Translations under genes and position numbers: made by a program | Notes under the pieces: generated by a model | Seen by the model: the letters and a program-made list of their open reading frames with translations, nothing else | What the model was told of the DNA's origin: nothing | The model's database searches: none | Part shown: piece after piece, positions 18,105 through 26,934 of the stretch | How the letters are laid out: the number at the start of each line of letters is the position of its first letter | How positions within the stretch are numbered: position 1 is the stretch's first letter | Assembly: GCF_037974355.1 (NCBI RefSeq) | Contig: NZ_CP150235.1 | Span: 1,674,001-1,738,000, forward strand | DNA length: 64,000 nucleotides | DNA from: Paenibacillus sp. FSL R5-0517 | Lineage (GTDB): Bacteria; Bacillota; Bacilli; Paenibacillales; Paenibacillaceae | Direction: 5' to 3'

Positions 18105-18160
18105 ACAAATAACCGTCAGACCTTCTCTTTGTACTCCAAAAAGAGTCCTGACGGTTATTC
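18105..18160. terminator. Hairpin terminator after the ankyrin gene
   Basis: Stem AATAACCGTCAG/CTGACGGTTATT with an inner CTCTTT/AAAGAG pair, between the ankyrin gene and the sigma operon. T tails are modest on both strands. Confidence 0.7.
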
Positions 18161-18186
18161 ATGTTATTGTCCAAGCTAGCTAAACA

Positions 18187-18714
18187 TTATTGCTGCTGAG
18201 CTGCAACGGCTGCTCGCAGACATGAAGCTGTAGACGTATTACCGCGTTCAAGTGCAATGTCCAATGGGGTCTGACCCGCTGAGTTCAGCGCATGTGGATC
18301 TGCACCATACTGGATTAACATCTCGATAAGTTCGATCTGATCCGTATGAAATGCTGCCGAGTGCAGTGCATATTGTCCATCACTGTCCAAAATGCTCGTG
18401 GATGCCCCATGTTGAAGCAAAAGGCCGATCACTTCGGAAGAACGTTCCCCGGCAAGAGCAGCGTGCAGTGCAGTATTGGACGGAATAAAGGAAATTTTCG
18501 AATGAGACAGGGCGTTAACATTGGCTCCGCGCTCCAGAAGAACACGAACTGCTCCTGCTTGTCCATAATGAGAGGCATACCCCAGCGGAGTTAACCCATC
18601 CTGATTTTCCGTATTGGTGAGTTCCGGCTGAGAAGCGAGAATTCCAGCAATGGTTACCGCATCTCCAGCCTGTGCAGCCTGAAATAATTGATTCATCTGT
18701 TCTGCATGATCCAT
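18187..18714 (-). CDS. Ankyrin-repeat protein
   Basis: A 175-residue cytoplasmic protein made of about five ankyrin repeats (DGLTPLGYASHYGQAGAVRV, NTALHAALAGE, YALHSAAFHTDQIELIEML, GQTPLDIALERGN). The ATG at 18714 is used because GGAGGT sits 7 nt upstream, placed inside the longer frame that begins at 18729. Ankyrin repeats mediate protein binding; the partner is unknown. Confidence 0.9.
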   Translation of the reverse strand: MDHAEQMNQLFQAAQAGDAVTIAGILASQPELTNTENQDGLTPLGYASHYGQAGAVRVLLERGANVNALSHSKISFIPSNTALHAALAGERSSEVIGLLLQHGASTSILDSDGQYALHSAAFHTDQIELIEMLIQYGADPHALNSAGQTPLDIALERGNTSTASCLRAAVAAQQQ

Positions 18715-18746
18715 AAGGATTACCTCCATCTGATGAGATAATTTAA

Positions 18747-19781
18747 TTACAGGGATTCATTATATAGCTTCTTCACAGCTTCCAGCCCAGGTACGGCAAA
18801 ACAAGCGAGTGGAGAAGGCAGATCATGGAGCGGGAACCAGCCGATCTCACCGATGGCTCCGCCTTCTTCCAGATTACGAGCATGGCCGCCAATCACCTTG
18901 GTGGAATAGAGCACGGATATCCAATGTTCCTGCTGTTGTGGCTGGATTGTCTCCGCCGTGCAGAGCAGGCTGTCGATGGCGATATCAAGGTTCACTTCTT
19001 CCTTGATTTCACGGATGACGGCTGTCTCCAGGGACTCATAGGGATCTACTTTCCCGCCAGGAATACTCCAGGTGTGCTGTTCAGGCTGGCGGTTCCGCCA
19101 GGCTAGGAGCACTTCGCCCCGATCATTCAGGATGACCGCGCCTACGCCAATGCGAGGTGAAAAATCAGCAGCTCCCCTATTTCCGGATTCGGCAGCAGGG
19201 GCAGAACGATTAGATCCGAACGACAGTGGAAGCCCAGACTGTGCCGACCATTCTTCCGCAAGGATACTCATCGAGATCAGGTCATAATGCATGCCATCCC
19301 GCAGAACTGCAGAACGCTGACGCCCCTCTTCCCGAAATCCGGCTTTTAGGTATGCGCGTCTCGCGGCTTCATTGTATTCAATGACTTCCAGCGCAATCCG
19401 GTTGAGGTTCAATTCATGGAAGCCATATCGGAGAATCAGAGCGAGGGCATCGCTGCCATATCCTTTACCCCGATCATTTTCTTCACCGATGCCAATGGCC
19501 AGACGGGCGGAGCGATTGTTCCATTCAATCCGGTAGAGGGCGGTGAAGCCAATGAATCGATTCCCCTCCAGTGTACGTAATGCAAATTCAAAGCCGTTGT
19601 CTCGACGGACAGAGGAGGAGCCTGTCTCATCCGGCGTTAATGGAACGGCAATATCGGTATCCATGTTGCGCAAATATTCGTAATCGTCCGTGAAGCGGGA
19701 GAGACGCATGCAATCTTCCGGGCATGGGGCTGCGAGTCTGACTTTGGAACCTTGAAAAGCATTTAAATGACGTGGAGCCAT
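18747..19781 (-). CDS. GNAT acetyltransferase-Nudix hydrolase fusion
   Basis: A 344-residue two-domain protein. Residues 1-180 form a RimJ/RimL-like GNAT domain (acetyl-CoA loop ENDRGKGYGSDALALILRYG; YNEAARRAYLKAGF). After a linker, residues about 208-344 form a Nudix hydrolase with the box GGKVDPYESLETAVIREIKE, then EVNL; the usual Gly in the last position of the box is Asn. Such hydrolases cleave nucleoside diphosphates linked to X. The linker (SNRSAPAAESGNRGA) supports a true fusion rather than a missed stop. The start has AAGAGGTG upstream. Confidence 0.88.
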   Translation of the reverse strand: MAPRHLNAFQGSKVRLAAPCPEDCMRLSRFTDDYEYLRNMDTDIAVPLTPDETGSSSVRRDNGFEFALRTLEGNRFIGFTALYRIEWNNRSARLAIGIGEENDRGKGYGSDALALILRYGFHELNLNRIALEVIEYNEAARRAYLKAGFREEGRQRSAVLRDGMHYDLISMSILAEEWSAQSGLPLSFGSNRSAPAAESGNRGAADFSPRIGVGAVILNDRGEVLLAWRNRQPEQHTWSIPGGKVDPYESLETAVIREIKEEVNLDIAIDSLLCTAETIQPQQQEHWISVLYSTKVIGGHARNLEEGGAIGEIGWFPLHDLPSPLACFAVPGLEAVKKLYNESL

Positions 19782-19891
19782 GTTGCACCTCTTTTGTTCG
19801 ATATGAAATCTTTCATTTCATTCCATTATACTACGAACAGGAGCAGATACCGAAAAATGGCACTAAACCGTCTACATTCATTGAAAAACAA

Positions 19892-19922
19892 CAAAAAAAA
19901 GCAGCCATTTCGGGCTGCTTGT
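19892..19922 (-). terminator. Terminator after the flgB-like gene
   Basis: Minus-strand stem AAGCAGCC/GGCTGCTT followed by TTTTTTTT. Confidence 0.92.
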
Positions 19923-19929
19923 ACATTCA

Positions 19930-20340
19930 TTATTTCAGATCATTCAATAAATTCTTCATTTTTTTGTAATGTCCACTGACCCGGTCAACCATGTAGTTAT
20001 ACATGAGTTGGTTCTCTGAAAGGTCCGCCATTTCCTTGTCAATGTCAACGTTATTGTTGTTATTGTTCATCGTGGTTTCGTTGTTCTCGACAATTCGGTA
20101 CTGTACGATGGAAGAATGGGGATCACTGACAGGGAAGTGTTTTTCATGAGTCCGCTTCATGGCGAGCTGATCTGTTTTGCCATTCTCAACGATCCGTCTC
20201 AGCTCTTCCTGAAACTCTACCGTTTTCTTTTTGTAGTTAGGCGTGTCTGCATTGGCTATGTTGTTGGTAATGGCATTGTGCTGTGCAGTAAGCGCTTGTA
20301 ACAGTGATTCGTTACGTCTAGTGGTATTCGTTTCGATCAC
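19930..20340 (-). CDS. Orphan FlgB-like flagellar rod protein
   Basis: A 136-residue protein with the FlgB/rod-protein N-terminal motif HNAITNNIANADTPNYKKK and a C-terminal MVDRVSGHYKKMKNLL helix of the usual type. FlgB is the proximal rod protein of the flagellar basal body. The GTG at 20340 (9 nt after AAGGAG) is preferred over the GTG at 20358. No other flagellar gene is in the window and it has its own terminator, so it is a solitary paralogue. It contains a run of five Asn (about residue 93). Whether it joins a flagellum is open. Confidence 0.82.
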   Translation of the reverse strand: MIETNTTRRNESLLQALTAQHNAITNNIANADTPNYKKKTVEFQEELRRIVENGKTDQLAMKRTHEKHFPVSDPHSSIVQYRIVENNETTMNNNNNNVDIDKEMADLSENQLMYNYMVDRVSGHYKKMKNLLNDLK

Positions 20341-20524
20341 AGGCTCAGTCTCCTTCACTGCATATTAATACAGTTACTCCTATAATAAAAAATAAAGTTG
20401 CACACTGTCAACATAACATAGAAAAAGACAAGCACATGCCGGAGGCTCTTGAAGAGAACCTTGCCTTCATGAAATCTTGTCTTAGACCTTGGCCGGCTTT
20501 CTGGATCAGCCTTCGAGCAGACTT

Positions 20525-21340
20525 TTAAGTGGGACGATTCATATTTTTGCCGTAATAGATCTCGTCCATCTCCAGCTTCAGCCACTCCGTAATCTCCTGT
20601 TGTTCCTTCTTGCTGAGCTTATCTTTGGTGTACCCAAACAGATAATTATCGAGGTCGAATTCCTTCAGCTTACATTTGGTGTGGAAAATATTCTCCTGAT
20701 AAACGTTCACGTCAATCATGTCAAAGCTGTTCTTGATCTCGTCGGGAATATAATTCTGAATCGAGCCGATCTCATGGTCAATGAACAGCTTGCGTCCACT
20801 GGTGTCCCGCGTGAAGCCACGTACCCGGTAATCCATCGTCATAATGTCTGTATCAAACGAGTGGATCAGATAATTAAGCGCCTTGAGCGGTGAAATCTCA
20901 CCGCAGGTGGAGACGTCGATGTCCGCACGAAAGGTACTGATGCCTTCACTAGGGTGAAACTCTGGGTAGGTGTGCACCGTGATATGACTTTTGTCCAGTT
21001 GCATAACGACGTTATCGGGCAGAGGGCCGGGAGATTCATCGAGTGATTCTTCGGGGATCTCCACAATAGGACCTTCCGAGACAAGGATCGTCACACTGGC
21101 ACCTTGAGGCACATAATCCTGCTTAGCAACATTTAACACGTGGGCCCCGATGATGTCGGAGACGTTGTTCAGAATCTTGCTTAGCCGGTCGGCGTTATAT
21201 TGTTCATCAATATATTCAATGTAAGCTTCGCGTTCGTCTTTGGTTTTCGTATAACAGATATCGTACATATTGAAGCTCAGCGACTTGGTCAGGTTGTTAA
21301 ATCCATGCAGTTGAATGCGCTGCTCTGGCGTAATTGTCAT
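20525..21340 (-). CDS. speD: S-adenosylmethionine decarboxylase proenzyme
   Basis: Pyruvoyl-dependent decarboxylase of 271 residues that makes decarboxylated SAM for spermidine synthesis. The self-processing site is [12 protein letters not shown], where cleavage before Ser creates the pyruvoyl group. The length and sequence match the long E. coli-type SpeD rather than the short Bacillus SpeH form. The ATG at 21340 has AAGGGGA 10 nt upstream. No spermidine synthase gene is adjacent. Confidence 0.93.
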   Translation of the reverse strand: MTITPEQRIQLHGFNNLTKSLSFNMYDICYTKTKDEREAYIEYIDEQYNADRLSKILNNVSDIIGAHVLNVAKQDYVPQGASVTILVSEGPIVEIPEESLDESPGPLPDNVVMQLDKSHITVHTYPEFHPSEGISTFRADIDVSTCGEISPLKALNYLIHSFDTDIMTMDYRVRGFTRDTSGRKLFIDHEIGSIQNYIPDEIKNSFDMIDVNVYQENIFHTKCKLKEFDLDNYLFGYTKDKLSKKEQQEITEWLKLEMDEIYYGKNMNRPT

Positions 21341-21507
21341 GGTTGCAGTTCCCCTTATCCCATACGACATATCATCGCAGTTATAATACTACTTATACCC
21401 AACCTGACTCCAAAAAAAACATATGTACGTTATACGGAATGTTAATCTCCTCTGATGATGGATGTGAACGGATGGACCTTGAACTGTCTGCATTGATCCA
21501 GCATGAT

Positions 21508-22086
21508 TCAGAAGGAAGAATCGTCGAAGTCTACAATATCGTTCATGCGCTCTTCTTCAGCTACCGATTGGATATCCTCTGAAGTGACACTGATGATCGT
21601 ATAGTCCTCATTCTGCTGTTTCTTCACGGCTTTTTCCTTCACAAAACGGGGACTGCCTTCCCCGGCATCTTCATCATAAACGAGCAGAAGACCGTCGCTT
21701 TTACGCAGCAACAGGTCATCCCGGGCAGTGAACTGCCACGGTCCAATATAAGGCTGATTGCTAATCGCACCGTAATAGTCCACACCCGAGAGGATGGAAC
21801 GGTAATACTCCTGCTTGTCTTCTTTCCATTGTTCCTCGGGGTTCTGAAAGGCAGTAATGATCGATAGTTTGAGATGTGGATACGTCTTCTTCAGATCAAT
21901 CACGACTTCGCATGCCCACAGATCCACACCGTATTGTCCCGGCGTCAGCACCCATTCCAGACCATCCTCGACAATAGGCGTTAAGCGGGAAGAGATGGCT
22001 TTTTTGATAAAAGGAATACCTTCATGCTTTTGTCCGAAAATTTGCAATTCATGTGCCCGGTAACCGGTAATCAACAGATTTTTCAG
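21508..22086 (-). CDS. ypsA: YpsA/DUF1273 SLOG-family protein
   Basis: A 192-residue Rossmann-like protein of the YpsA family (SLOG superfamily), linked in Bacillus to cell division and Z-ring behaviour. Diagnostic are ITGYRAHELQIF, LEWVLTPGQYGVDLWACEV and SDGLLLVYDEDAGEGSP. The family N-terminus MK-x-L-x-ITGY aligns only if translation begins at CTG 22086, which has AGGAGG exactly 8 nt upstream. The next TTG (22074) would be 20 nt from it. So a rare CTG start is the best reading. Confidence 0.88.
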   Translation of the reverse strand: MKNLLITGYRAHELQIFGQKHEGIPFIKKAISSRLTPIVEDGLEWVLTPGQYGVDLWACEVVIDLKKTYPHLKLSIITAFQNPEEQWKEDKQEYYRSILSGVDYYGAISNQPYIGPWQFTARDDLLLRKSDGLLLVYDEDAGEGSPRFVKEKAVKKQQNEDYTIISVTSEDIQSVAEEERMNDIVDFDDSSF

Positions 22087-22166
22087 TGTCCGTTCCTCCT
22101 TTCAGGCATGATCAATGGATCAGTGGAATTTTCTATATTTTCTATAGACACACACTAAAGATGCAG

Positions 22167-23315
22167 TTATTTCGCAGGTGGAGCATCTGCACGGAACGGA
22201 TACAGGAATGGTTTCGGAATATCCGTTTCAAATGACATCAGTTCATCCGTTGTCGGATGAATAAATGAGAGTATACGTGCATGAAGTCCGAGACGGCCGA
22301 GGTCTCTTGTGCGTGCGCCATATTTTCGGTCACCGGCAATCGGATGTCCGAGATCTTCCATGTGCACACGAATCTGATTTTTGCGACCTGTCTCCAGACG
22401 TACTTCCAGCAGAGAGAAGTCGCGGTTCGACTTCAGACGTTTGTAATGCGTGATCGCATGTTGTCCATCATTCGGACGAGAGCTGGAGTACATTTTCAGT
22501 GTTTTGGTTTCCTTCAGCCAGGAAGAGATGGTGCCTTCTTCTTTGGCTACTGCACCTTCAACAAGGGCAACGTAGACACGGTCCTGCACATTTTCTTTCC
22601 AGTTGTTTTGCAGTTTCTGCTGTACCTCTTCACTTTTGGCAAACATCATTACACCCGATGTATCCCGATCCAGACGATGGACGACAAAGATCCGGTTCAG
22701 CGGATTGGTGCGTCGTACATGCTCTGTCAGTTGGCGATATGCTGTCAGATCATCCGTCTTGTCAGCGGCAATGGACAACAGTCCGGCTTCCTTGCGGATC
22801 ACGATGATATCATCGTCTTCATGCAAAATGTTAATACCCGTCAAGGATGGAGCAGCGACTGCACCTTCTTTTCGGATGTAGACAATCTGACCTGGCGTTA
22901 GCGCTTCATTAAACTTGGTTACGACTTTCTGATCCACGGACACCTGTCCACGACCCAGAATGGACTTCACCGCGTTCCGTCCCGATTTCAAATGCTGCAA
23001 CAGGAAGTTCAGCAGTTCGTCCGGTTCGGTGACTTTGTACTGGCGTGGTGGTTCCTGCTTGCGATAATAGGCATTGCCCGGGCGCTTGGAAGCACTGCCA
23101 TTTTTGGATTTGTTACCTCCGGCTTTCTTCGGTGCGGCTGATGATTTGGCAGCTAGTGGTTTCTTATTCTCCTCCGTATTGCGTGATGGGGAAGCACCCG
23201 ATGATTTTGCAGATGAGAAGTTAGACTTGCCGGAACGTGCTGTAGATGAACCTGCGTATGATTTTCCCTTGGCCGAGGCCGATGTTTTGCCTGTTGGACG
23301 TTTGCGTTTATTCAT
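22167..23315 (-). CDS. RluA-family pseudouridine synthase
   Basis: RNA pseudouridine synthase of 382 residues. A basic Lys/Ser/Ala-rich N-terminal extension (about 95 residues) precedes an S4-like RNA-binding module (LLQHLKSGRNAVKSIL...GQVSVD). The catalytic domain has the Asp motif HRLDRDTSGVMMFAK and LETGRKNQIRVHMEDLGHPI. The ATG at 23315 has AAGGAG about 11 nt upstream. It isomerises uridines in rRNA or tRNA; the target site cannot be told. The low-complexity extension is unusual for the family and probably adds RNA affinity. Confidence 0.92.
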   Translation of the reverse strand: MNKRKRPTGKTSASAKGKSYAGSSTARSGKSNFSSAKSSGASPSRNTEENKKPLAAKSSAAPKKAGGNKSKNGSASKRPGNAYYRKQEPPRQYKVTEPDELLNFLLQHLKSGRNAVKSILGRGQVSVDQKVVTKFNEALTPGQIVYIRKEGAVAAPSLTGINILHEDDDIIVIRKEAGLLSIAADKTDDLTAYRQLTEHVRRTNPLNRIFVVHRLDRDTSGVMMFAKSEEVQQKLQNNWKENVQDRVYVALVEGAVAKEEGTISSWLKETKTLKMYSSSRPNDGQHAITHYKRLKSNRDFSLLEVRLETGRKNQIRVHMEDLGHPIAGDRKYGARTRDLGRLGLHARILSFIHPTTDELMSFETDIPKPFLYPFRADAPPAK

Positions 23316-23503
23316 GAATAGTAATCTCCTTCTGAACAGCCTGTACCGCTTGTGTGCATACGATCCGTTCATTTCGTTATGCAGTCCAATATACCATTAA
23401 CAGTCGACAAATAAAAATAGGTTCATGAAACTGCTATACATCCAATCCGAAGAGTTGTGAGATTCATAGGATATGGTATCCCATAGCATTGGAGGTGTTA
23501 CTC

Positions 23504-23911
23504 ATGGGCGTGTTTCTCGATATGAGAACTTCGATGAACTCGGGAACTGTTGGACAGCCCGGTTTGTCGCTGTCAGAATCCCCGACAGCTTTTGGTGCGA
23601 TTGGTCTGCAGACTCAAGGCGTGGTGAATCCCATTATTACGTTGAACGGAACAGTGGGGGTTACGGGAGAACTTGGAGATACCTTTGTGGTGGAGCTGGT
23701 ACGGGGATTCGTATATGATCCATTCTATGTCATCTACCGTGCTGAAGGGACGATTGGACAGAACGGCGGTGCCGAATTTCATTCGTTCACAGCTCAGGAC
23801 CTGTCTGCACCACCCGCACTGGAAAGTGTGTATACTTCGTTCATCTCGGGGGTGTCCACAGCAGTAAGAACCGGGCCGGAGATGTTATACGGTATTGCAG
23901 CCACTGGTTAG
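23504..23911 (+). CDS. Unknown small protein next to the glycan cluster
   Basis: A 135-residue protein, not recognised. It is Gly/Thr/Val rich with alternating hydrophobic segments (NPIITLNGTVGVTGELGDTF, AEFHSFTAQDLSAPP) that suggest a beta-sandwich, similar in flavour to trimeric spore-surface C-terminal domains. It has no signal peptide. The ATG at 23504 has GGAGGT 7 nt upstream. It is followed by a strong terminator and lies beside glycosyltransferase genes, so it could be a glycosylated surface or exosporium protein (inference). Confidence 0.7.
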   Translation: MGVFLDMRTSMNSGTVGQPGLSLSESPTAFGAIGLQTQGVVNPIITLNGTVGVTGELGDTFVVELVRGFVYDPFYVIYRAEGTIGQNGGAEFHSFTAQDLSAPPALESVYTSFISGVSTAVRTGPEMLYGIAATG

Positions 23912-24035
23912 TTGTGAAGGCGTAATATCAATAAGCAGAGTGCTCGTCATCGCTTTTGTTGACGGCAGAGTTCGTTTCATTTCCCAGAAACCAGAAGTAG
24001 AAGGTCGTGTCGCAATATATCTCGACTAGCGCTCA

Positions 24036-24073
24036 GCATGAAACCCCCGGCTTAAGGAGCCGGGGGTTTTGGT
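24036..24073. terminator. Strong bidirectional terminator
   Basis: AAACCCCCGGCT/AGCCGGGGGTTTT stem between convergent genes, with T-rich tails on the plus strand and A/T on the other. Confidence 0.92.
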
Positions 24074-24136
24074 CATACAAATGTCTGTACAGTCAAGGCG
24101 GATCACTCATCTGAAGGATGGAGGTGTCCAGGGGGA

Positions 24137-24847
24137 TCAGTTGGCACGCCCTTTCAGAATGATGTTGTTGGCTTTGCCGAAGTCAATGGCGACTTTGCCG
24201 GCGAGTGCAGCTGTACGCTCAGCCAGAACAACCGCGTTGACACCACAGGAGAAGAGAGCGACATCAAAGGTATCTTGATTCGTCTGAATCCACTCGAGTG
24301 TTTCCTGCATGTGATCATAGCTGTCGAAGGGTAGCGCAGTCACGATGCTTAAATGATACGGCTCACGTTCGAGCGTAGCACGCAAGGCTTCGGTCTCACG
24401 GGTAACGAGAAGCACACGCTTGCCTGCAAGCATCTGCCAGAAACGAGGATTTTGTGCCAGTTCCCGATTGACACAGGCATGACAAGTCCGTGGGGGAGAG
24501 ATGCCAAAGTGGGCAAACACCATATCGGTCAGAGGTCGTTTGAGATAATCCGGCGCGTTAATGGTACTGTCACCGCGGGGAAGAACGCCGACGATATCCG
24601 CCCGTTGCAAGGAAGCGGCAACTTCATCCCGGAGCTGCGGGTTGGGAAGACGCAATCCCTTTTGTCCTAAATTAGCTTTCTTGGTCCAACGCTCCTGAAG
24701 GACCCGTTCCGTGGTCCACACCGTTTCTTGAGACATGACGATATTCTCGCCATCGCCGACACGTACAAGAGAGAGCGGACGCTGTTCAAGAAGCGCCGTT
24801 TCAAGCTGCTCAAGCACACCTTCCAGTTCAAGATAGATCGAATCCAT
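24137..24847 (-). CDS. GT-D fold glycosyltransferase-like protein
   Basis: A 236-residue cytoplasmic protein with the GT-D/DUF1792-type signatures SLVRVGDGE near the N-terminus and GKVAIDFGKANN near the C-terminus, plus ADIVGVLPRGD. Proteins of this fold add sugars during glycosylation of Ser-rich or surface proteins. AAAGGGGG lies 10 nt before the ATG. It is divergent from the other glycan genes, so it can be expressed separately. Confidence 0.75.
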   Translation of the reverse strand: MDSIYLELEGVLEQLETALLEQRPLSLVRVGDGENIVMSQETVWTTERVLQERWTKKANLGQKGLRLPNPQLRDEVAASLQRADIVGVLPRGDSTINAPDYLKRPLTDMVFAHFGISPPRTCHACVNRELAQNPRFWQMLAGKRVLLVTRETEALRATLEREPYHLSIVTALPFDSYDHMQETLEWIQTNQDTFDVALFSCGVNAVVLAERTAALAGKVAIDFGKANNIILKGRAN

Positions 24848-25174
24848 TCAGCGATTGCCCCCTTTGAAAATAGAACTGCTCTATTCTATGTTGCGACTGG
24901 AGCAACGATATGTACGTTCGACCCGCAGGGCTTCATCTTCAGGCGTATATGAATCTATTTATATGAAAGTCAGTACATCTGTCGGTACCGCTTCTATTAA
25001 TGTTTCATACGTTATAGAGTGCTGGATTCCAAAGGAGATGTTGCTTGGAAGAGATATGAATGTGATAGATGTGGCTCATTGAGAGACGGCATCGAGAGAG
25101 ACGACATCAATACTATGAAAACGGTCTGTATGCTGTAAAAGGATCATGCAGTAGCGTTCATGAGGAGGAATGTT
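24848..25174. other. Divergent intergenic region of the glycan cluster
   Basis: A 327-nt gap between the divergent GT-D gene and the glycosyltransferase gene. It holds the ribosome sites of both genes and AT-rich stretches suitable for promoters, but no clear consensus promoter, repeat or ORF. Confidence 0.5.
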
Positions 25175-25864
25175 ATGTCCAGGAAAGTTGTGATTGAGAT
25201 TAACTTCAACAATTACGGGATGGACCCGCAGCGATTGACGCGGGAGTGGCTGGAACGTCGAATGAGCATCTTCCGCACGTTCACATTGCATTGCCTGAAG
25301 GCACAGACGAATCAGGATTTCCTGACCGTGGTGAAGCTGTCCAAGGAATCGGGGGAGTTGATGCAGGAGATTCTGGCAGGTCAAGAGCCACTCCCTTCCA
25401 ATATCCGTTTTGGAACAAATATTGAAAGTGTGCGTGCCATTCTGGCTTTTGCTGAAGGAGCAGAGGATATCTATATTGCCCGTCTGGATTCGGATGATCT
25501 GTATCATAGAACCTTTGTTCAGCAACTCTACGATATACAGCCACAGCCGCAGACGTTGGCACTGATTAACCAGAACGGCTATCTCTGGGATAGCGTGAAC
25601 AACGAAATGGCACCAGCGTTTCATCGTTCTCCGCAATTCTATGTCTACCTGTATAAAACAGCGGAGTACGCATCCGGATACCGGGTCAAGCTTCCGGGCA
25701 GAGGTACACATGGCAATGTCATAGACTTGCCGCATGAACTGCTTGCTCCGCGCAATTATGTCAACATCGTACATTCAAACAATACTTCAGTGAAAAAAGT
25801 ACCGCCAAAAGACCGATTAAGCCGGGATGAGATGGCCCAGGTATTACGCGAATTCATGATCTGA
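25175..25864 (+). CDS. Glycosyltransferase (putative rhamnosyltransferase type)
   Basis: A 229-residue GT-A-like protein. It carries a clear DxD motif in IYIARLDSDDLYHRTF, preceded by IESVRAILAFAEGAED. There is no membrane helix. The ATG at 25175 follows GAGGAGG. It begins a series of co-directional sugar genes: dehydratase, dehydrogenase, methyltransferase, GT2. Acceptor and donor are unknown. Confidence 0.75.
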   Translation: MSRKVVIEINFNNYGMDPQRLTREWLERRMSIFRTFTLHCLKAQTNQDFLTVVKLSKESGELMQEILAGQEPLPSNIRFGTNIESVRAILAFAEGAEDIYIARLDSDDLYHRTFVQQLYDIQPQPQTLALINQNGYLWDSVNNEMAPAFHRSPQFYVYLYKTAEYASGYRVKLPGRGTHGNVIDLPHELLAPRNYVNIVHSNNTSVKKVPPKDRLSRDEMAQVLREFMI

Positions 25865-25881
25865 TCAGGGGGGATTCATCG

Positions 25882-26871
25882 ATGATTCAAGGACAAACGA
25901 TTCTGATCACCGGAGGAACAGGCTCCTGGGGTCAAAAGCTGACCGAGGTGCTGCTGGAACAGGACCCGGCTGAGATTCGCCTTCTGTCACGCAATGAATA
26001 CGCCCAGATTGCAATGCAGCGTGAGTTCAACCATGACCCGCGTCTGCGATTCATCATTGGAGATATCCGGGATTATCGGGCAGTGGAAGATGCATGCAGG
26101 GGCGTGGATGTGCTTTTCCATTTGGCTGCGCTGAAGCATGTGCCGGTCTGCGAGGACCAGCCGGATGAGGCGTTCAAGACCAATGTGATCGGCACACAGA
26201 ACATTATTCGGGCTGCGATCCGTATGCAGATTCCCAAAGTTATTGATGTGTCCACGGATAAGGCGGTAGATCCGATTAACGTATATGGCATGACGAAGGC
26301 TTTGGGTGAAAAAATGATGATCCGTGCCAATTGGCTGAGTGAAGGGACCCGGTTTGTCTGCATCCGCGGCGGTAATGTGCTTGGAACCAGCGGAAGTGTC
26401 GTGCCCTTGTTCCGTCGCCAGATCGATGAAGGCAAGAGCCTGACCATTACAGACAAAGGCATGACCCGCTTTTTCCTTACACGTACCGAGGCCATACATT
26501 TACTGCTTAAGGCCGCTGAGGCAGCCGTGGGCGGGGAGACGTTTGTGATGAAAATGAAAGCTTGCAAGATGACGGATCTGGCTTCCGTCATGTTGGAACA
26601 GGCAGGTCGTCCATCCTTCGATTACAAGGTGACCGGAATTCGTCCGGGCGAGAAATTGCATGAAGTGTTGATCTCGCCCTTTGAAGCACCGCGCACTCGT
26701 CAATACGATGCACAGTATTATGTGATCCTGCCGGAGCACCAGGACAAGGGACTGACGGAACGGTACAGCAGCCTGCCTCGTGTGAACTTCACAGAGTATC
26801 GTTCGGACAGTGCCATGATGAACAAACCAGCGATTGCCCGGTTTTTGCGTGCAGGCGGTTATATCGATTAG
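25882..26871 (+). CDS. CapD/FlaA1-type nucleotide-sugar dehydratase
   Basis: Short-chain dehydrogenase of 329 residues in the polysaccharide biosynthesis (UDP-GlcNAc 4,6-dehydratase or epimerase) family. The NAD-binding loop is LITGGTGSWGQKL and the active site DVSTDKAVDPINVYGMTKAL (YxxxK). FLAL-type GDIRD and HLAALKHVPVCE motifs are intact. It lies 17 nt after the glycosyltransferase gene. It should make a keto- or epimerised UDP-sugar for a surface glycan. Confidence 0.9.
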   Translation: MIQGQTILITGGTGSWGQKLTEVLLEQDPAEIRLLSRNEYAQIAMQREFNHDPRLRFIIGDIRDYRAVEDACRGVDVLFHLAALKHVPVCEDQPDEAFKTNVIGTQNIIRAAIRMQIPKVIDVSTDKAVDPINVYGMTKALGEKMMIRANWLSEGTRFVCIRGGNVLGTSGSVVPLFRRQIDEGKSLTITDKGMTRFFLTRTEAIHLLLKAAEAAVGGETFVMKMKACKMTDLASVMLEQAGRPSFDYKVTGIRPGEKLHEVLISPFEAPRTRQYDAQYYVILPEHQDKGLTERYSSLPRVNFTEYRSDSAMMNKPAIARFLRAGGYID

Positions 26872-26872
26872 G

Positions 26873-26913
26873 GTGTGTCTCAAAACGGCTTCAATGGAGT
26901 TTTCAGACACGCC
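26873..26913 (+). other. Intra-operon hairpin
   Basis: GGTGTGTCT-AAAAC pairs with GTTTT-AGACACGCC in the gap between the dehydratase and dehydrogenase genes. No T run follows, so it is more likely an RNA processing or stability element than a terminator. Confidence 0.45.
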
Positions 26914-26934
26914 CAGTGAAGGGAGGCGGAGCAT

